From Virgibacillus_F necropolis_A (GTDB taxonomy: Bacteria; Bacillota; Bacilli; Bacillales; Amphibacillaceae), in contig NZ_CP084992.1 in NCBI RefSeq assembly GCF_044793635.1, forward strand, positions 930,001 through 994,000: a stretch of 64,000 nt of DNA. Direction: 5' to 3'. Under the pieces are notes generated by a model. It was given only the letters and a program-made list of their open reading frames with translations. It had not been told where the DNA came from and did not search any database. Numbering within the stretch: the stretch's first letter is position 1; every line of letters starts with the position of its first letter. Made by a program: the position numbers and the translations under genes. Shown in pieces: positions 9,289-17,008 of the stretch.

Positions 9289-10309
9289 CTCGGATCACCT
9301 CCACTTCTACCGAGGTGTCTTCTTTCACAAAACGTACAGCTTTATCTAAGTCTTCTTTTTTTCCAATCATTTGAACAAATATTGTTCCGTATGCGCCTCG
9401 CTGTGTTTGAGTGATTTTCCCCTGCAAAATATTAATGTCAATTTGGTGGTTCTTTGCCAAGTGACTAATTAACGCTTGATTAGTCGTTTCACCGATAAAA
9501 TGAAGCCGAACAATTTTTCCTTGATCATAGCTTTGAATGAGCTGATTCACACTTTCATCTTCATCTTCTATACCCATGACCTGCTCTACGAATTTCTTTG
9601 TGACCCGTTGCTTTGGCCGTAAGAAAATATCCAGGACGTCTCCTTGTTCAACAATTTTTCCATTTTCCATAACAGCCACTTGATTACATATCTTTCGAAT
9701 AACATGCATTTCGTGGGTAATCAAAATTATGGTTAATCCAAGCTTTTGGTTAATGTCCACTAATAAATCAAGTATGGAATTTGTTGTTTCCGGATCAAGT
9801 GCAGATGTTGCTTCATCACAAAGCAGTACCTTTGGATTGTTCGCAAGCGCCCTTGCAATTCCAACCCGCTGCTTCTGTCCACCACTTAGCTGAGAAGGAT
9901 AAGCACTTTCCCTACCCGTTAGGCCAACTAAACCAATAAGTTCGGTGACTCGTTCATCACGTTCGCTTTTTGGTATCCCGGCAATTTCTAATGGGAAAGC
10001 GATGTTATCTCTCACTGTTCTGGACCAAAGAAGGTTAAAGTGCTGAAAAATCATACCTATCTCTTGTCTCGCCAATCGCAATTGCTTCGTGTTAAGAGAA
10101 GTTATTTCCTGTTCATCAATCACAATACGACCATCTGAAGGCTCCTCCAAACGATTTAGCAAACGAACAAATGTACTTTTACCAGCGCCACTATACCCAA
10201 TGACACCATATATTTCTCCTTCTTTTATCGTTAGTGATAAATCATCAACCGCATTGATTGTCGATTTATTCGTTTTAAATTGCTTTCTTAAGCCTTCAAT
10301 TGAAATCAT
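9278..10309 (-). CDS. metN: Methionine ABC transporter ATPase MetN
   Basis: A 343-residue importer ATPase: Walker A GYSGAGKST (about 38-46), Q-loop MIFQHFNLL, signature LSGGQKQRVGIA, Walker B VLLCDEATSALD, and switch His in ITHEMHVI. The last 100 residues form the NIL (ferredoxin-like) domain, which in this family binds methionine and inhibits transport from the inside. First gene of the operon, behind the SAM riboswitch and its terminator. Confidence 0.96.
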   Translation of the reverse strand: MISIEGLRKQFKTNKSTINAVDDLSLTIKEGEIYGVIGYSGAGKSTFVRLLNRLEEPSDGRIVIDEQEITSLNTKQLRLARQEIGMIFQHFNLLWSRTVRDNIAFPLEIAGIPKSERDERVTELIGLVGLTGRESAYPSQLSGGQKQRVGIARALANNPKVLLCDEATSALDPETTNSILDLLVDINQKLGLTIILITHEMHVIRKICNQVAVMENGKIVEQGDVLDIFLRPKQRVTKKFVEQVMGIEDEDESVNQLIQSYDQGKIVRLHFIGETTNQALISHLAKNHQIDINILQGKITQTQRGAYGTIFVQMIGKKEDLDKAVRFVKEDTSVEVEVIRDVN

Positions 10310-10423
10310 GCAAAAACCTTCCTTCTATTAGAACTCTTGGCTTATCGCCAAGATTTAATGGCGAAAGCCTTAGTTGCACTTATACTGATATCCTTAAAAA
10401 CTTATACTTTCTATCAGTAAAAT

Positions 10424-10458
10424 AAAAAACGCCTTTCTGTAAGAGAACAGAAAGACGT
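10424..10458 (-). terminator. Riboswitch-controlled terminator before metN
   Basis: ACGTCTTTCTGT pairs with ACAGAAAGGCGT on the minus strand (10429-10458), followed by TTTTTT. The competing antiterminator is visible: AGAGAAC and AAAGAC at the 3' side of the aptamer can instead pair with GTTCTCT and GTCTTT of the terminator. Confidence 0.88.
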
Positions 10459-10478
10459 AATAATATTAGTCTTTACGT

Positions 10479-10592
10479 TCTCTCATCTGTCAAAGCAATT
10501 GCTTTGCAGGAGTTAGCACCTTTCAAACGATAATTCGTTTGAAGGTTGCCGCGGTTTCATAGGGCCAGCCCCTCCACCGCTCTAGATAAGAG
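10479..10592 (-). promoter_or_regulatory. SAM-I (S-box) riboswitch
   Basis: On the minus strand, in order, are the conserved S-box blocks: CTCTTATCTAGAG, GGTGGAGGG, GGCCC, ATGAAACC, GGCAACC, GGTGCTAA-CTCCTGC and AGATGAGAG. The last block pairs back to the first to close P1. SAM binding should stabilise P1, free the terminator at 10424-10458 and shut off metNIQ when methionine/SAM is plentiful. It fills most of the 357-bp gap between yusE and metN. Confidence 0.96.
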
Positions 10593-10666
10593 TGTAAAAG
10601 TATTTAATTCGTGTTAAATTATAAATCAAATCGTATCACCTGTTATAACAACTGTCAACAAGAAAT

Positions 10667-10981
10667 TTAATTGTTTGCAAACAGTTTTGGTTCATACTTT
10701 AGTAAGTAAGTGTAGATATTTGGAATGGATTGAAATGCATATATCTTTTCTTTTATCTGATGCTGATCCATTATGAGAAGACATGGAACACTTTCTATTT
10801 GTGCTTCCTGCATGAATTCAGGGTGTAAGGAAGCGTTCATTTCCAGAAAAATATCCTCATTATGAACCGATTCAATTTGGTTTAGCATCGTTTTTGCCAA
10901 ATGGCATGTTCCACAAAAAGGAGTATAAATGTATAAAAAATAATGATCTTGTTTTAGTTGTTCATCAGTTATGGGTTGCAA
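10667..10981 (-). CDS. yusE: Thioredoxin-like protein (YusE type)
   Basis: A 104-residue thioredoxin-fold protein with the redox motif CGTC at residues 23-26 (YTPFCGTCHLAK) and the cis-Pro region ESVPCLLIM. It probably acts as a small cytosolic thiol-disulfide reductant; its partner is unknown. The start is taken at TTG 10981, because AAGGTG lies 6 bp upstream; a GTG three codons earlier sits inside that site. It follows yusF by 25 bp, the same order as in B. subtilis. Confidence 0.85.
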   Translation of the reverse strand: MQPITDEQLKQDHYFLYIYTPFCGTCHLAKTMLNQIESVHNEDIFLEMNASLHPEFMQEAQIESVPCLLIMDQHQIKEKIYAFQSIPNIYTYLLKYEPKLFANN

Positions 10982-11006
10982 TGCTATCACCTTACTACAA
11001 AATAAT

Positions 11007-11363
11007 TCAAATCAAAAAAATTGGATTAACATTAATTCGCTTGCCTACTAGTGCAGTCGCAAGTAAAGATTCCGGGGTTGTCGCCACCTCACGAAACTCG
11101 CTACTCACATAAATATGTTCAGCGTGAGGAAGTTCTCGTGCAAGTTGTTTTCTAAGTTTCATCCCGGCACTGTCTTCATCTGCAAGGATATATACGTCTT
11201 TATTGTCCAAATCATACGTGTCTAAAAGCTCGTCAAATCGAGCCACACCTAAAGTTCCATTTGTACAAATAATCGTAACAGGATCCATGATTATCTTTTC
11301 GATTTGTTTTTTATCTGTTAATCCTTCAACAATAATCACTTTGTCAGACTCAGGTGTTATCAT
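11007..11363 (-). CDS. yusF: Toprim domain protein (YusF type)
   Basis: A 118-residue stand-alone toprim domain. The conserved Glu is in VIIVEGLTDKKQ near the N-terminus, and the DxD motif is ILADEDSAG in the middle, the metal-binding residues of primases, topoisomerases and RNase M5. It resembles B. subtilis YusF and the catalytic part of RNase M5. A nucleic-acid-processing role is inferred. ATG at 11363 has GAGGAG upstream. Confidence 0.85.
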   Translation of the reverse strand: MITPESDKVIIVEGLTDKKQIEKIIMDPVTIICTNGTLGVARFDELLDTYDLDNKDVYILADEDSAGMKLRKQLARELPHAEHIYVSSEFREVATTPESLLATALVGKRINVNPIFLI

Positions 11364-11530
11364 GACATATCACTCCTCATGAAATCAAGCAAATAACTCT
11401 ATACAGTAATTATATGATTGATCAAAAGCGTAAGTGCCCCTATATCGCTGTATGTTCCTTATCCAATGAAGATTTGACGTATTGTCACTGTATACAGATT
11501 TATATTTTATACCTTCTCGCTTTATGAATA

Positions 11531-11571
11531 AGGCTGACTATACCTCCATTTTTATAGGGGCAAGTCAGCCT
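11531..11571 (-). terminator. Possible terminator after gcvH
   Basis: AGGCTGACT pairs with AGTCAGCCT around a 23-nt loop, 22 bp beyond the gcvH stop. The T-run is weak, so it may be only a hairpin. Confidence 0.5.
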
Positions 11572-11593
11572 AAAATACTATTATTTCACGAAA

Positions 11594-11977
11594 TTAATCT
11601 TCTTCAATTACTTCTTCATATTTTTCAGGAGATAATAATTCATCAATCTCTGATTCATTAGACAGTTCAACTACAACCATCCATGCTTTTTCGTATGGTG
11701 ATTCATTAACAAATTCCGGGCTATCTTCAAGGTCTTCGTTAATTTCAACAACTTTCCCGCTCACAGGAGCATATAATTCAGAAACAGTTTTAACTGATTC
11801 AACACTACCAAAAGGTTCGTCAGCTTCAATTTCGTCTCCTACTTCAGGAAGTTCAACAAATACGATATCCCCTAATTCAGATTGCGCAAAATCTGTTATA
11901 CCAATTCGTACTTTGCCATCTTCCTTTTTTACCCATTCGTGTTCCTCTGAATACAATAAGTCTTTTGGTAAGCTCAT
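11594..11977 (-). CDS. gcvH: Glycine cleavage system H protein
   Basis: The 127-residue lipoyl carrier of the glycine cleavage complex, which shuttles the aminomethyl group between P, T and L proteins. The lipoyl lysine is K63 in SVESVKTVSELYAP. In Bacillaceae GcvH also relays lipoyl groups for transfer to other enzymes. The start is MSLPKDL at 11977, with GGAGGGATT just upstream; the frame stays open to 12049 without a site. Other gcv genes are not in the window. Confidence 0.96.
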   Translation of the reverse strand: MSLPKDLLYSEEHEWVKKEDGKVRIGITDFAQSELGDIVFVELPEVGDEIEADEPFGSVESVKTVSELYAPVSGKVVEINEDLEDSPEFVNESPYEKAWMVVVELSNESEIDELLSPEKYEEVIEED

Positions 11978-12005
11978 TACAATCCCTCCGATAATTAGTT
12001 CTCTA

Positions 12006-12365
12006 TTATTTTTTCCATGTATGATTAAAGATATCTTCTTTAAATCCAACTGTTACTTTTTCGCCATCTGTTGTAATTGGTCGTTTAATTAGCATACCAT
12101 CAGACGCTAAAATCTCGGACATTTCCTCGTTTGATGCATTTGCAATTTTATCTTTGATATTTTTTTCACGATAGCTTTTCCCACTTGTGTTAAAAAATTT
12201 CTTAGCAGGAAGTTCGCTTTTGTTCATCAGATCTAAAATTGTTTGCTTAGATGGTGTCTGTTCAACAATATGTATACTAGTATAATCGATATTGTTACCG
12301 TCTAGCCATTTTTTTGCATTTTTACAAGTGCCACAATTAGGATACCAATAAAATGTTAAAGCCAC
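12006..12365 (-). CDS. yusI: ArsC/Spx-family protein (YusI type)
   Basis: A 119-residue ArsC/Spx-like protein with a CGTC redox pair near the N-terminus (YPNCGTCKNAKKW, C11 and C14) and a C-terminal LIKRPI segment typical of the family. The residues of true Spx that contact RNA polymerase cannot be judged from this. The start is GTG at 12365, because GGAGG lies 7 bp before it; the ATG two codons earlier is too close to that site. Exact substrate unknown. Confidence 0.88.
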   Translation of the reverse strand: MALTFYWYPNCGTCKNAKKWLDGNNIDYTSIHIVEQTPSKQTILDLMNKSELPAKKFFNTSGKSYREKNIKDKIANASNEEMSEILASDGMLIKRPITTDGEKVTVGFKEDIFNHTWKK

Positions 12366-12594
12366 AAGCATTCCTCCAAACCATTTCAATAAATGCATAT
12401 TTATTATAGCAAATATTGCCGTGTATGGTCGATTGAAAAGCTGGATTATTTGTATTGCCATCCATTTAACACCCGTAGCCGCAAATAAGAATAGGAAAAA
12501 ATTATTTTAGATGATATACTGAAAATACTGTTAATAAGCTCCCCCGCAGATCCCTTGTCTATTTTTTTCGTGACTGAAGTTAGATTTTGCCGGG

Positions 12595-12776
12595 CCGGAC
12601 ACACATTCCGTTAATTCTACAAAACCTTCTATTTTCAACATCTTAACGGACATCAGATCCTTTATTTACTAAAAACCATTACAAAATAACTCCCATATAA
12701 CCAAATAACGGAATCTAAGTCCGCTTAATCCATCATTCACGTTATTTTCACCAAATAACGGAACCTGTGTCCGCCC
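12595..12776. repeat. Repeat block A: four units, two forward and two reversed
   Basis: Units begin at 12595 (CCGGACACACATTCCGTTAA) and 12645 (ACGGACATCAGATCCTTTAT) on the plus strand, then at 12727 and 12776 reading on the minus strand (GCGGACTTAGATTCCGTTAT and GCGGACACAGGTTCCGTTAT). Units within an arm are about 50 bp apart. Each unit has a short CGGA...TCCG dyad and an AT-rich tail, and the two arms are complementary, so the block can fold as a nested hairpin. It fills most of the gap between yusI and the nuclease-like gene. Confidence 0.85.
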
Positions 12777-12921
12777 AAAACCACAATTCACATCCACGAA
12801 TTACCTAATCAGGCATTTATCTTCAAGCTTCCTGTACCATCCTTTGCATGATGAATGAAATCCTACTAGTTCCGATATGTACTCAAAAATAGAAAATTAA
12901 ACAATAGATTGGAGAATAGTA

Positions 12922-13566
12922 ATGCTAAAATTTGACCAAGAATATGAAAAATGGCTACTAAAACAGATTGCCGAAGAAAAAAATCATAGGAGACGTGAAT
13001 TACTAGAGAAGGGTCTTGGACATGGTACAGTTGAGTTTCTTCGTATAGTTTGGTTTCCTACTGTAGGGAATTTTAATCATTTATACCCGGAATGGGAAGT
13101 ACGTGATTTCAACAATAGCTATCGTTACCTTGATCTTGCCTACCGATCTGGTGATGCGAAAGGATGTATTGAGATCCAGGGCTATGGACCTCATGCAAGA
13201 GATCTTGACGTAAGGCGTTTTAAAGATTTATGTTGGCGCCATTCATTGTTAGCCCTTGATGGGTGGACATTATTACCTATCGCCTACTTATCTATCAAAG
13301 ATGAGCCTAAAAAATGTCAACAGCTTATACTTGCTTTCATCGGTAAATTTTCCTCAACTAATACACCTTCCCAATTATCCTGGCTTGAAGCAGAAGTTGT
13401 GCGATTTGCCCGTCGTGTGCTACGTCCAATAACTCCTCTTGAGATTGCCACACATTTAAGAATAAGTGACCGTCATACTAGACGCATCTTACATAACCTG
13501 GTTGATTTACATATTTTAAGCGTTGCAAGTGGAACTCAACGAGCAAGATCGTATAAGCTTAGATGA
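12922..13566 (+). CDS. PD-(D/E)XK nuclease-like protein with C-terminal winged helix
   Basis: A 214-residue protein; ATG at 12922 follows GGAG at 7 bp. Residues 68-121 read like the Vsr/DUF559 branch of the PD-(D/E)XK superfamily: a strand with D71 (YLDLAY), a strand with E84 and Q86 (CIEIQGYG), a charged helix (RDLDVRRFKDLCWR, 93-106), then LDGWTLLPIAY. Gln in place of the usual Lys has precedent in the superfamily. Residues 158-214 look like a winged helix (PLEIATHLRISDRHTRRIL). Relatives may be annotated as transcriptional regulators; that is also possible here. It is the only plus-strand gene in a 22-kb minus-strand run and is bracketed by repeat blocks A and B. A link between protein and repeats is inference. 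Confidence 0.85.
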   Translation: MLKFDQEYEKWLLKQIAEEKNHRRRELLEKGLGHGTVEFLRIVWFPTVGNFNHLYPEWEVRDFNNSYRYLDLAYRSGDAKGCIEIQGYGPHARDLDVRRFKDLCWRHSLLALDGWTLLPIAYLSIKDEPKKCQQLILAFIGKFSSTNTPSQLSWLEAEVVRFARRVLRPITPLEIATHLRISDRHTRRILHNLVDLHILSVASGTQRARSYKLR

Positions 13567-13586
13567 CTGGTAGCTCAACTTTTTAA

Positions 13587-13769
13587 CCTGTCACAGGATC
13601 CCTTATTTCCAAGAAAATTCCTATTATACTAGTTTTGCCGGACATAGGTTCCGTTATTAGTGGAGAACCACCGGGTAACAGCAGTTATTTCGTATTATAG
13701 CGGAACGTGTGTCCGTTCAACCTAATAATTAGACCCTTTTATACCAAATAGCGGAATCTATGTCCGCTT
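13587..13769. repeat. Repeat block B: four units, two forward and two reversed
   Basis: Forward units start at 13588 (degenerate, CACAGGATCCCTTATTT) and 13637 (CCGGACATAGGTTCCGTTAT). Reversed units start at 13719 (ACGGACACACGTTCCGCTAT) and 13769 (GCGGACATAGATTCCGCTAT). Spacing and order match block A. The first unit lies 20 bp after the stop of the nuclease-like gene, and the last lies against the fadE terminator. Confidence 0.85.
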
Positions 13770-13774
13770 ACAAG

Positions 13775-13811
13775 TTTAAAAGAGCCACAATCCACAAGAT
13801 TGCAGCTCTTT
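13775..13811 (-). terminator. Terminator of the fadNAE operon
   Basis: AGAGCTGCAATC pairs with GATTGTGGCTCT on the minus strand, followed by TTTT. It lies 12 bp past the fadE stop and touches repeat block B. Confidence 0.8.
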
Positions 13812-13822
13812 CCCGTACAATA

Positions 13823-15607
13823 TTAAACTACATAACGCTCTTCTTTAATAATCGTCGCTGCGATTTCACGTTTCTTTGCAATAACATTAGTTGGCGTATG
13901 ACGTGTTAACTTACGTAATGATGAAAGCATCATGCGTAGGTTGTCACCTTTTTCAATTGCAATTAATGTTTCTTTTGCATCTGCTTCGACACGGTTGAAC
14001 GCTTCTTGTACATAAACTTGCGTATATAAAAGCTTTTGTTTATTTTTCTCTTCGCCAGATTTGTTAATTGCTTTTTCCGTGCGAAGAATTGCAGCTTCCA
14101 TGTTATAAACTTCAGCAGTCATGTCAGCTAAGTTAACTAGAATTTCTTGCTCATTATCTAGTTTTTTCATATACGTTTGCGCTGCAAGGCCAGCACCAAG
14201 TAACACCATTTTCTTCGCATTCCTTAATAGATATTTTTCCTGTTCTAATGTTTCTGTACCAACTTCTTCCGGCATCATCATCATTAATTCTTCTTGTAAA
14301 CTTTGTGCCTTTTGAAGTAATGGTAATTCACCTTTCATTGCTTTTTTCAACAATGTTCCAGGTACGATTAGACGGTTAATTTCGTTTGTCCCTTCAAAAA
14401 TACGGTTAATACGTGAGTCACGGTACATGCGAGCTACCTCATATTCCTCCATGAAACCATATCCACCATGTAGTTGTACAGCTTCATCAGCAACATAATC
14501 GAGACATTCCGTAGCGGTGTACTTGTTCATGGAACATTCGATTTGGTATTCAGCAATTGCCCGAGCTACCTCACGACCATCTTTTAATTGTTCATCGGTT
14601 AATGCACCCATACGTTGCTCGAATAGCCCTACTGTACGATATACAGCACTTTCGTTTGCATACGTTCTAGCAGCCATAGTTGCTAGTTTTTCCTGTGTAA
14701 GTGAAAAGCTTGAAATTGGTGTATTAAACTGTTTACGTTCGTTCACATATTTAGTAGCTAATTCAATTCCGCGCTTTGACCCGCCGACACCACCGATAGC
14801 TAATTTATAACGTCCAACGTTAAGAATATTAAACGCAATAACATGGCCGCGTCCTTTTTCACCTAATAAATTTTCAACAGGCACTTCAGCATCTTCTAAA
14901 ATTAATGTTCTTGTTGATGAGCTTTTGATTCCCATTTTTTCTTCTTCCTGACCAGTTGAGACACCTGGAAATTCACGTTCTACTATAAAAGCTGAAAAAT
15001 GCTCACCATCAATTTTCGCGTATACAACGAATACATCGGCAAATGCTGAGTTTGTAATCCATTGTTTTTCACCATTTAAAATATAATGCGTTCCTGCCTC
15101 ATTTAATTTAGCAGTTGTTTTTGCTCCTAATGCATCAGACCCTGAAGATGGCTCTGTTAATGCATAGGCTGCCAACAATTCACCTGTTGCAAGCTTTGGT
15201 AAATATTTTTCTTTTTGCTGGTCGTTTCCAAAAAATACAATTGGTAGCGAACCGATACCAACGTGTGCACCGTGTGTTACTGAAAAACCACCTGCACGCG
15301 AAAACTTCTCGGTAATCAAGGAAGAGCTAATTTTGTCTAGTGCCAATCCACCGTATTCCTCTGGTACATCAGCACCTAGTAAACCGAGTTCTCCAGCTTT
15401 TTTCAACAAATCCACTGAATGTTCGAATTCATGATTTTCTAGATTTTCAACTTTCGGTAAAACTTCACCGACAACAAAATCTTCAGTAGTTTTTGCAATC
15501 ATTTTGTGTTCATCTGTAAAATCCTCTGGTGTAATGACATCATCAGCGGTCAAGTCCTCAACTAAAAATGCGCCACCTTTAAAGATTTTTTCTTTTGTAT
15601 CGCTCAT
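13823..15607 (-). CDS. fadE: Acyl-CoA dehydrogenase FadE
   Basis: A 594-residue FAD enzyme for the first step of fatty-acid beta-oxidation (acyl-CoA to trans-2-enoyl-CoA). The N-terminal and middle domains carry AYALTEPSSGSDA and NGEKQWITNSAFADVFVVYA. The C-terminal helical domain has QLHGGYGFMEEYEVARMYRD and RIFEGTNEINR, which contains the base Glu region. The extra C-terminal 180 residues match the long YusJ/FadE type. Last gene of fadN-fadA-fadE; 206 bp with a palindrome separate it from fadA. Confidence 0.95.
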   Translation of the reverse strand: MSDTKEKIFKGGAFLVEDLTADDVITPEDFTDEHKMIAKTTEDFVVGEVLPKVENLENHEFEHSVDLLKKAGELGLLGADVPEEYGGLALDKISSSLITEKFSRAGGFSVTHGAHVGIGSLPIVFFGNDQQKEKYLPKLATGELLAAYALTEPSSGSDALGAKTTAKLNEAGTHYILNGEKQWITNSAFADVFVVYAKIDGEHFSAFIVEREFPGVSTGQEEEKMGIKSSSTRTLILEDAEVPVENLLGEKGRGHVIAFNILNVGRYKLAIGGVGGSKRGIELATKYVNERKQFNTPISSFSLTQEKLATMAARTYANESAVYRTVGLFEQRMGALTDEQLKDGREVARAIAEYQIECSMNKYTATECLDYVADEAVQLHGGYGFMEEYEVARMYRDSRINRIFEGTNEINRLIVPGTLLKKAMKGELPLLQKAQSLQEELMMMMPEEVGTETLEQEKYLLRNAKKMVLLGAGLAAQTYMKKLDNEQEILVNLADMTAEVYNMEAAILRTEKAINKSGEEKNKQKLLYTQVYVQEAFNRVEADAKETLIAIEKGDNLRMMLSSLRKLTRHTPTNVIAKKREIAATIIKEERYVV

Positions 15608-15685
15608 ATTTAATGTCCCCTTTATAATGGAATAAATAGTGAAGGCTTTATTAGTAAAGATCGTTGTTATTTAGGTTGTTATATT

Positions 15686-15738
15686 CCGCAGTGGAAATAT
15701 ACTCCCTTTCCGTGGGAGTCTCGCATATTTCCACTGCT
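15686..15738. repeat. Palindromic intergenic element between fadA and fadE
   Basis: GCAGTGGAAATAT (15688-15700) is the exact complement of ATATTTCCACTGC (15725-15737), and CTCCC pairs with GGGAG within the loop. It is probably a transcribed hairpin in the fad message and resembles the palindromic interior of other Bacillaceae repeats. No terminator T-run follows. Confidence 0.6.
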
Positions 15739-15813
15739 GGTGAGCATTAATTTCAAATACAGATTTTTTAATATCAACAAAATTTATAATAAAGCCTGAG
15801 TGAAAAAGACCAA

Positions 15814-16989
15814 TTAAAGTAATTCAAATACTCCTGCAGCTCCCATTCCGCCACCGATACACATGGTTACGACACCATATTGTACATTACGGCGTTTCAT
15901 TTCATGGATAAGGCTTAAGGTTAACTTTGTACCTGTACATCCGAGTGGGTGTCCAAGTGCGATTGCTCCACCATTTACATTTACTTTATCTATATCTAAA
16001 TCAAGTCCTTGGATGACACGTACTGCTTGTGCTGCGAACGCTTCGTTTAGTTCAAATAATCCAATGTCAGAGAGCTGTAACCCAGCAATCTTAAGTGCTT
16101 TCGGTACTGCTTCAATTGGACCTACACCCATAATTTCCGGTTCAACACCAGCAACAGCAAATGAACGGAATTTCACGAGTGGCACCAATCCTTCTGCCTC
16201 TGCCTTTTCGCGGTCCATCACAAGAACGGAAGCTGCACCATCGCTCATTTGTGAAGAATTCCCTGCTGTCACAGATCCCTTCACATTAAAGGCTGGACGA
16301 AGCTTTGCGAGAACATCCTCTGTTGTCCCCGGACGAACACCTTCATCCATTTCAAACATGCTTGAATTTTCTTCAATTTTATTATTTTTACCTACGAAAC
16401 GCTGTGTCACTTCAACCGGTACAATCTCATCTTTAAATCTACCTTCTTGGATTGCCCTTCCTGCATTTTCATGACTACGAACTGCAAAAGCATCCTGATC
16501 TGCACGAGAAATATTGAAGCGATTTGCCACTTCTTCTGCTGTATGGCCCATTGACATGTAATAGCCTGGAGCATCTTGAACAAGCTTTGTATTCGGCTTA
16601 ATCACATGACCGCCCATTGGAACAAGACTCATCGATTCAGCTCCACCGGCGATGGCAGTATCACTTGCCCCAATCATAATTTTTTCCGCTGCATACGCGA
16701 TACTTTGTAATCCTGAAGAACAGAATCGATTAATGGTAATTCCAGGCACGGTTGTTTCTAATCCAGCCAGGCCGACAATGTTACGTGCCATATTTGCTCC
16801 TTGTTCAGCTTCTGGCATAGCACATCCGATTATAACGTCATCAATATTTCCATCATAATTGCCAGCGCGTTTTAACGTTTCTTTAATGGTTAACGCTGCT
16901 AAATCATCTGGTCTTGTATTTGCGAGTGATCCTTTTTTTGCTCTGCCTACAGGGGTTCTTGCACCTGCAACAATAACTGCTTCCTTCAC
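15814..16989 (-). CDS. fadA: Acetyl-CoA acyltransferase (thiolase) FadA
   Basis: A 391-residue thiolase for the last beta-oxidation step (3-ketoacyl-CoA plus CoA to acetyl-CoA). Nucleophile C90 lies in RFCSSGLQ; the His is in NGGAIALGHPLGCTG; the second Cys is in TMCIGGGMG. The start is a GTG at 16989 with GAGGGGG upstream. It follows fadN by 19 bp. Confidence 0.96.
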   Translation of the reverse strand: MKEAVIVAGARTPVGRAKKGSLANTRPDDLAALTIKETLKRAGNYDGNIDDVIIGCAMPEAEQGANMARNIVGLAGLETTVPGITINRFCSSGLQSIAYAAEKIMIGASDTAIAGGAESMSLVPMGGHVIKPNTKLVQDAPGYYMSMGHTAEEVANRFNISRADQDAFAVRSHENAGRAIQEGRFKDEIVPVEVTQRFVGKNNKIEENSSMFEMDEGVRPGTTEDVLAKLRPAFNVKGSVTAGNSSQMSDGAASVLVMDREKAEAEGLVPLVKFRSFAVAGVEPEIMGVGPIEAVPKALKIAGLQLSDIGLFELNEAFAAQAVRVIQGLDLDIDKVNVNGGAIALGHPLGCTGTKLTLSLIHEMKRRNVQYGVVTMCIGGGMGAAGVFELL

Positions 16990-17008
16990 ATTACTTCCCC
17001 CTCTTCAA

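Noticed and set aside
12595..12776. Block A as an ordinary transcription terminator
   Set aside because: Units are 50 bp apart with no T-run, and the same four-unit layout recurs at three other places in the window.
15863..16474. Plus-strand 203-codon ORF
   Set aside because: It is a mirror frame of fadA, which has clear thiolase motifs.
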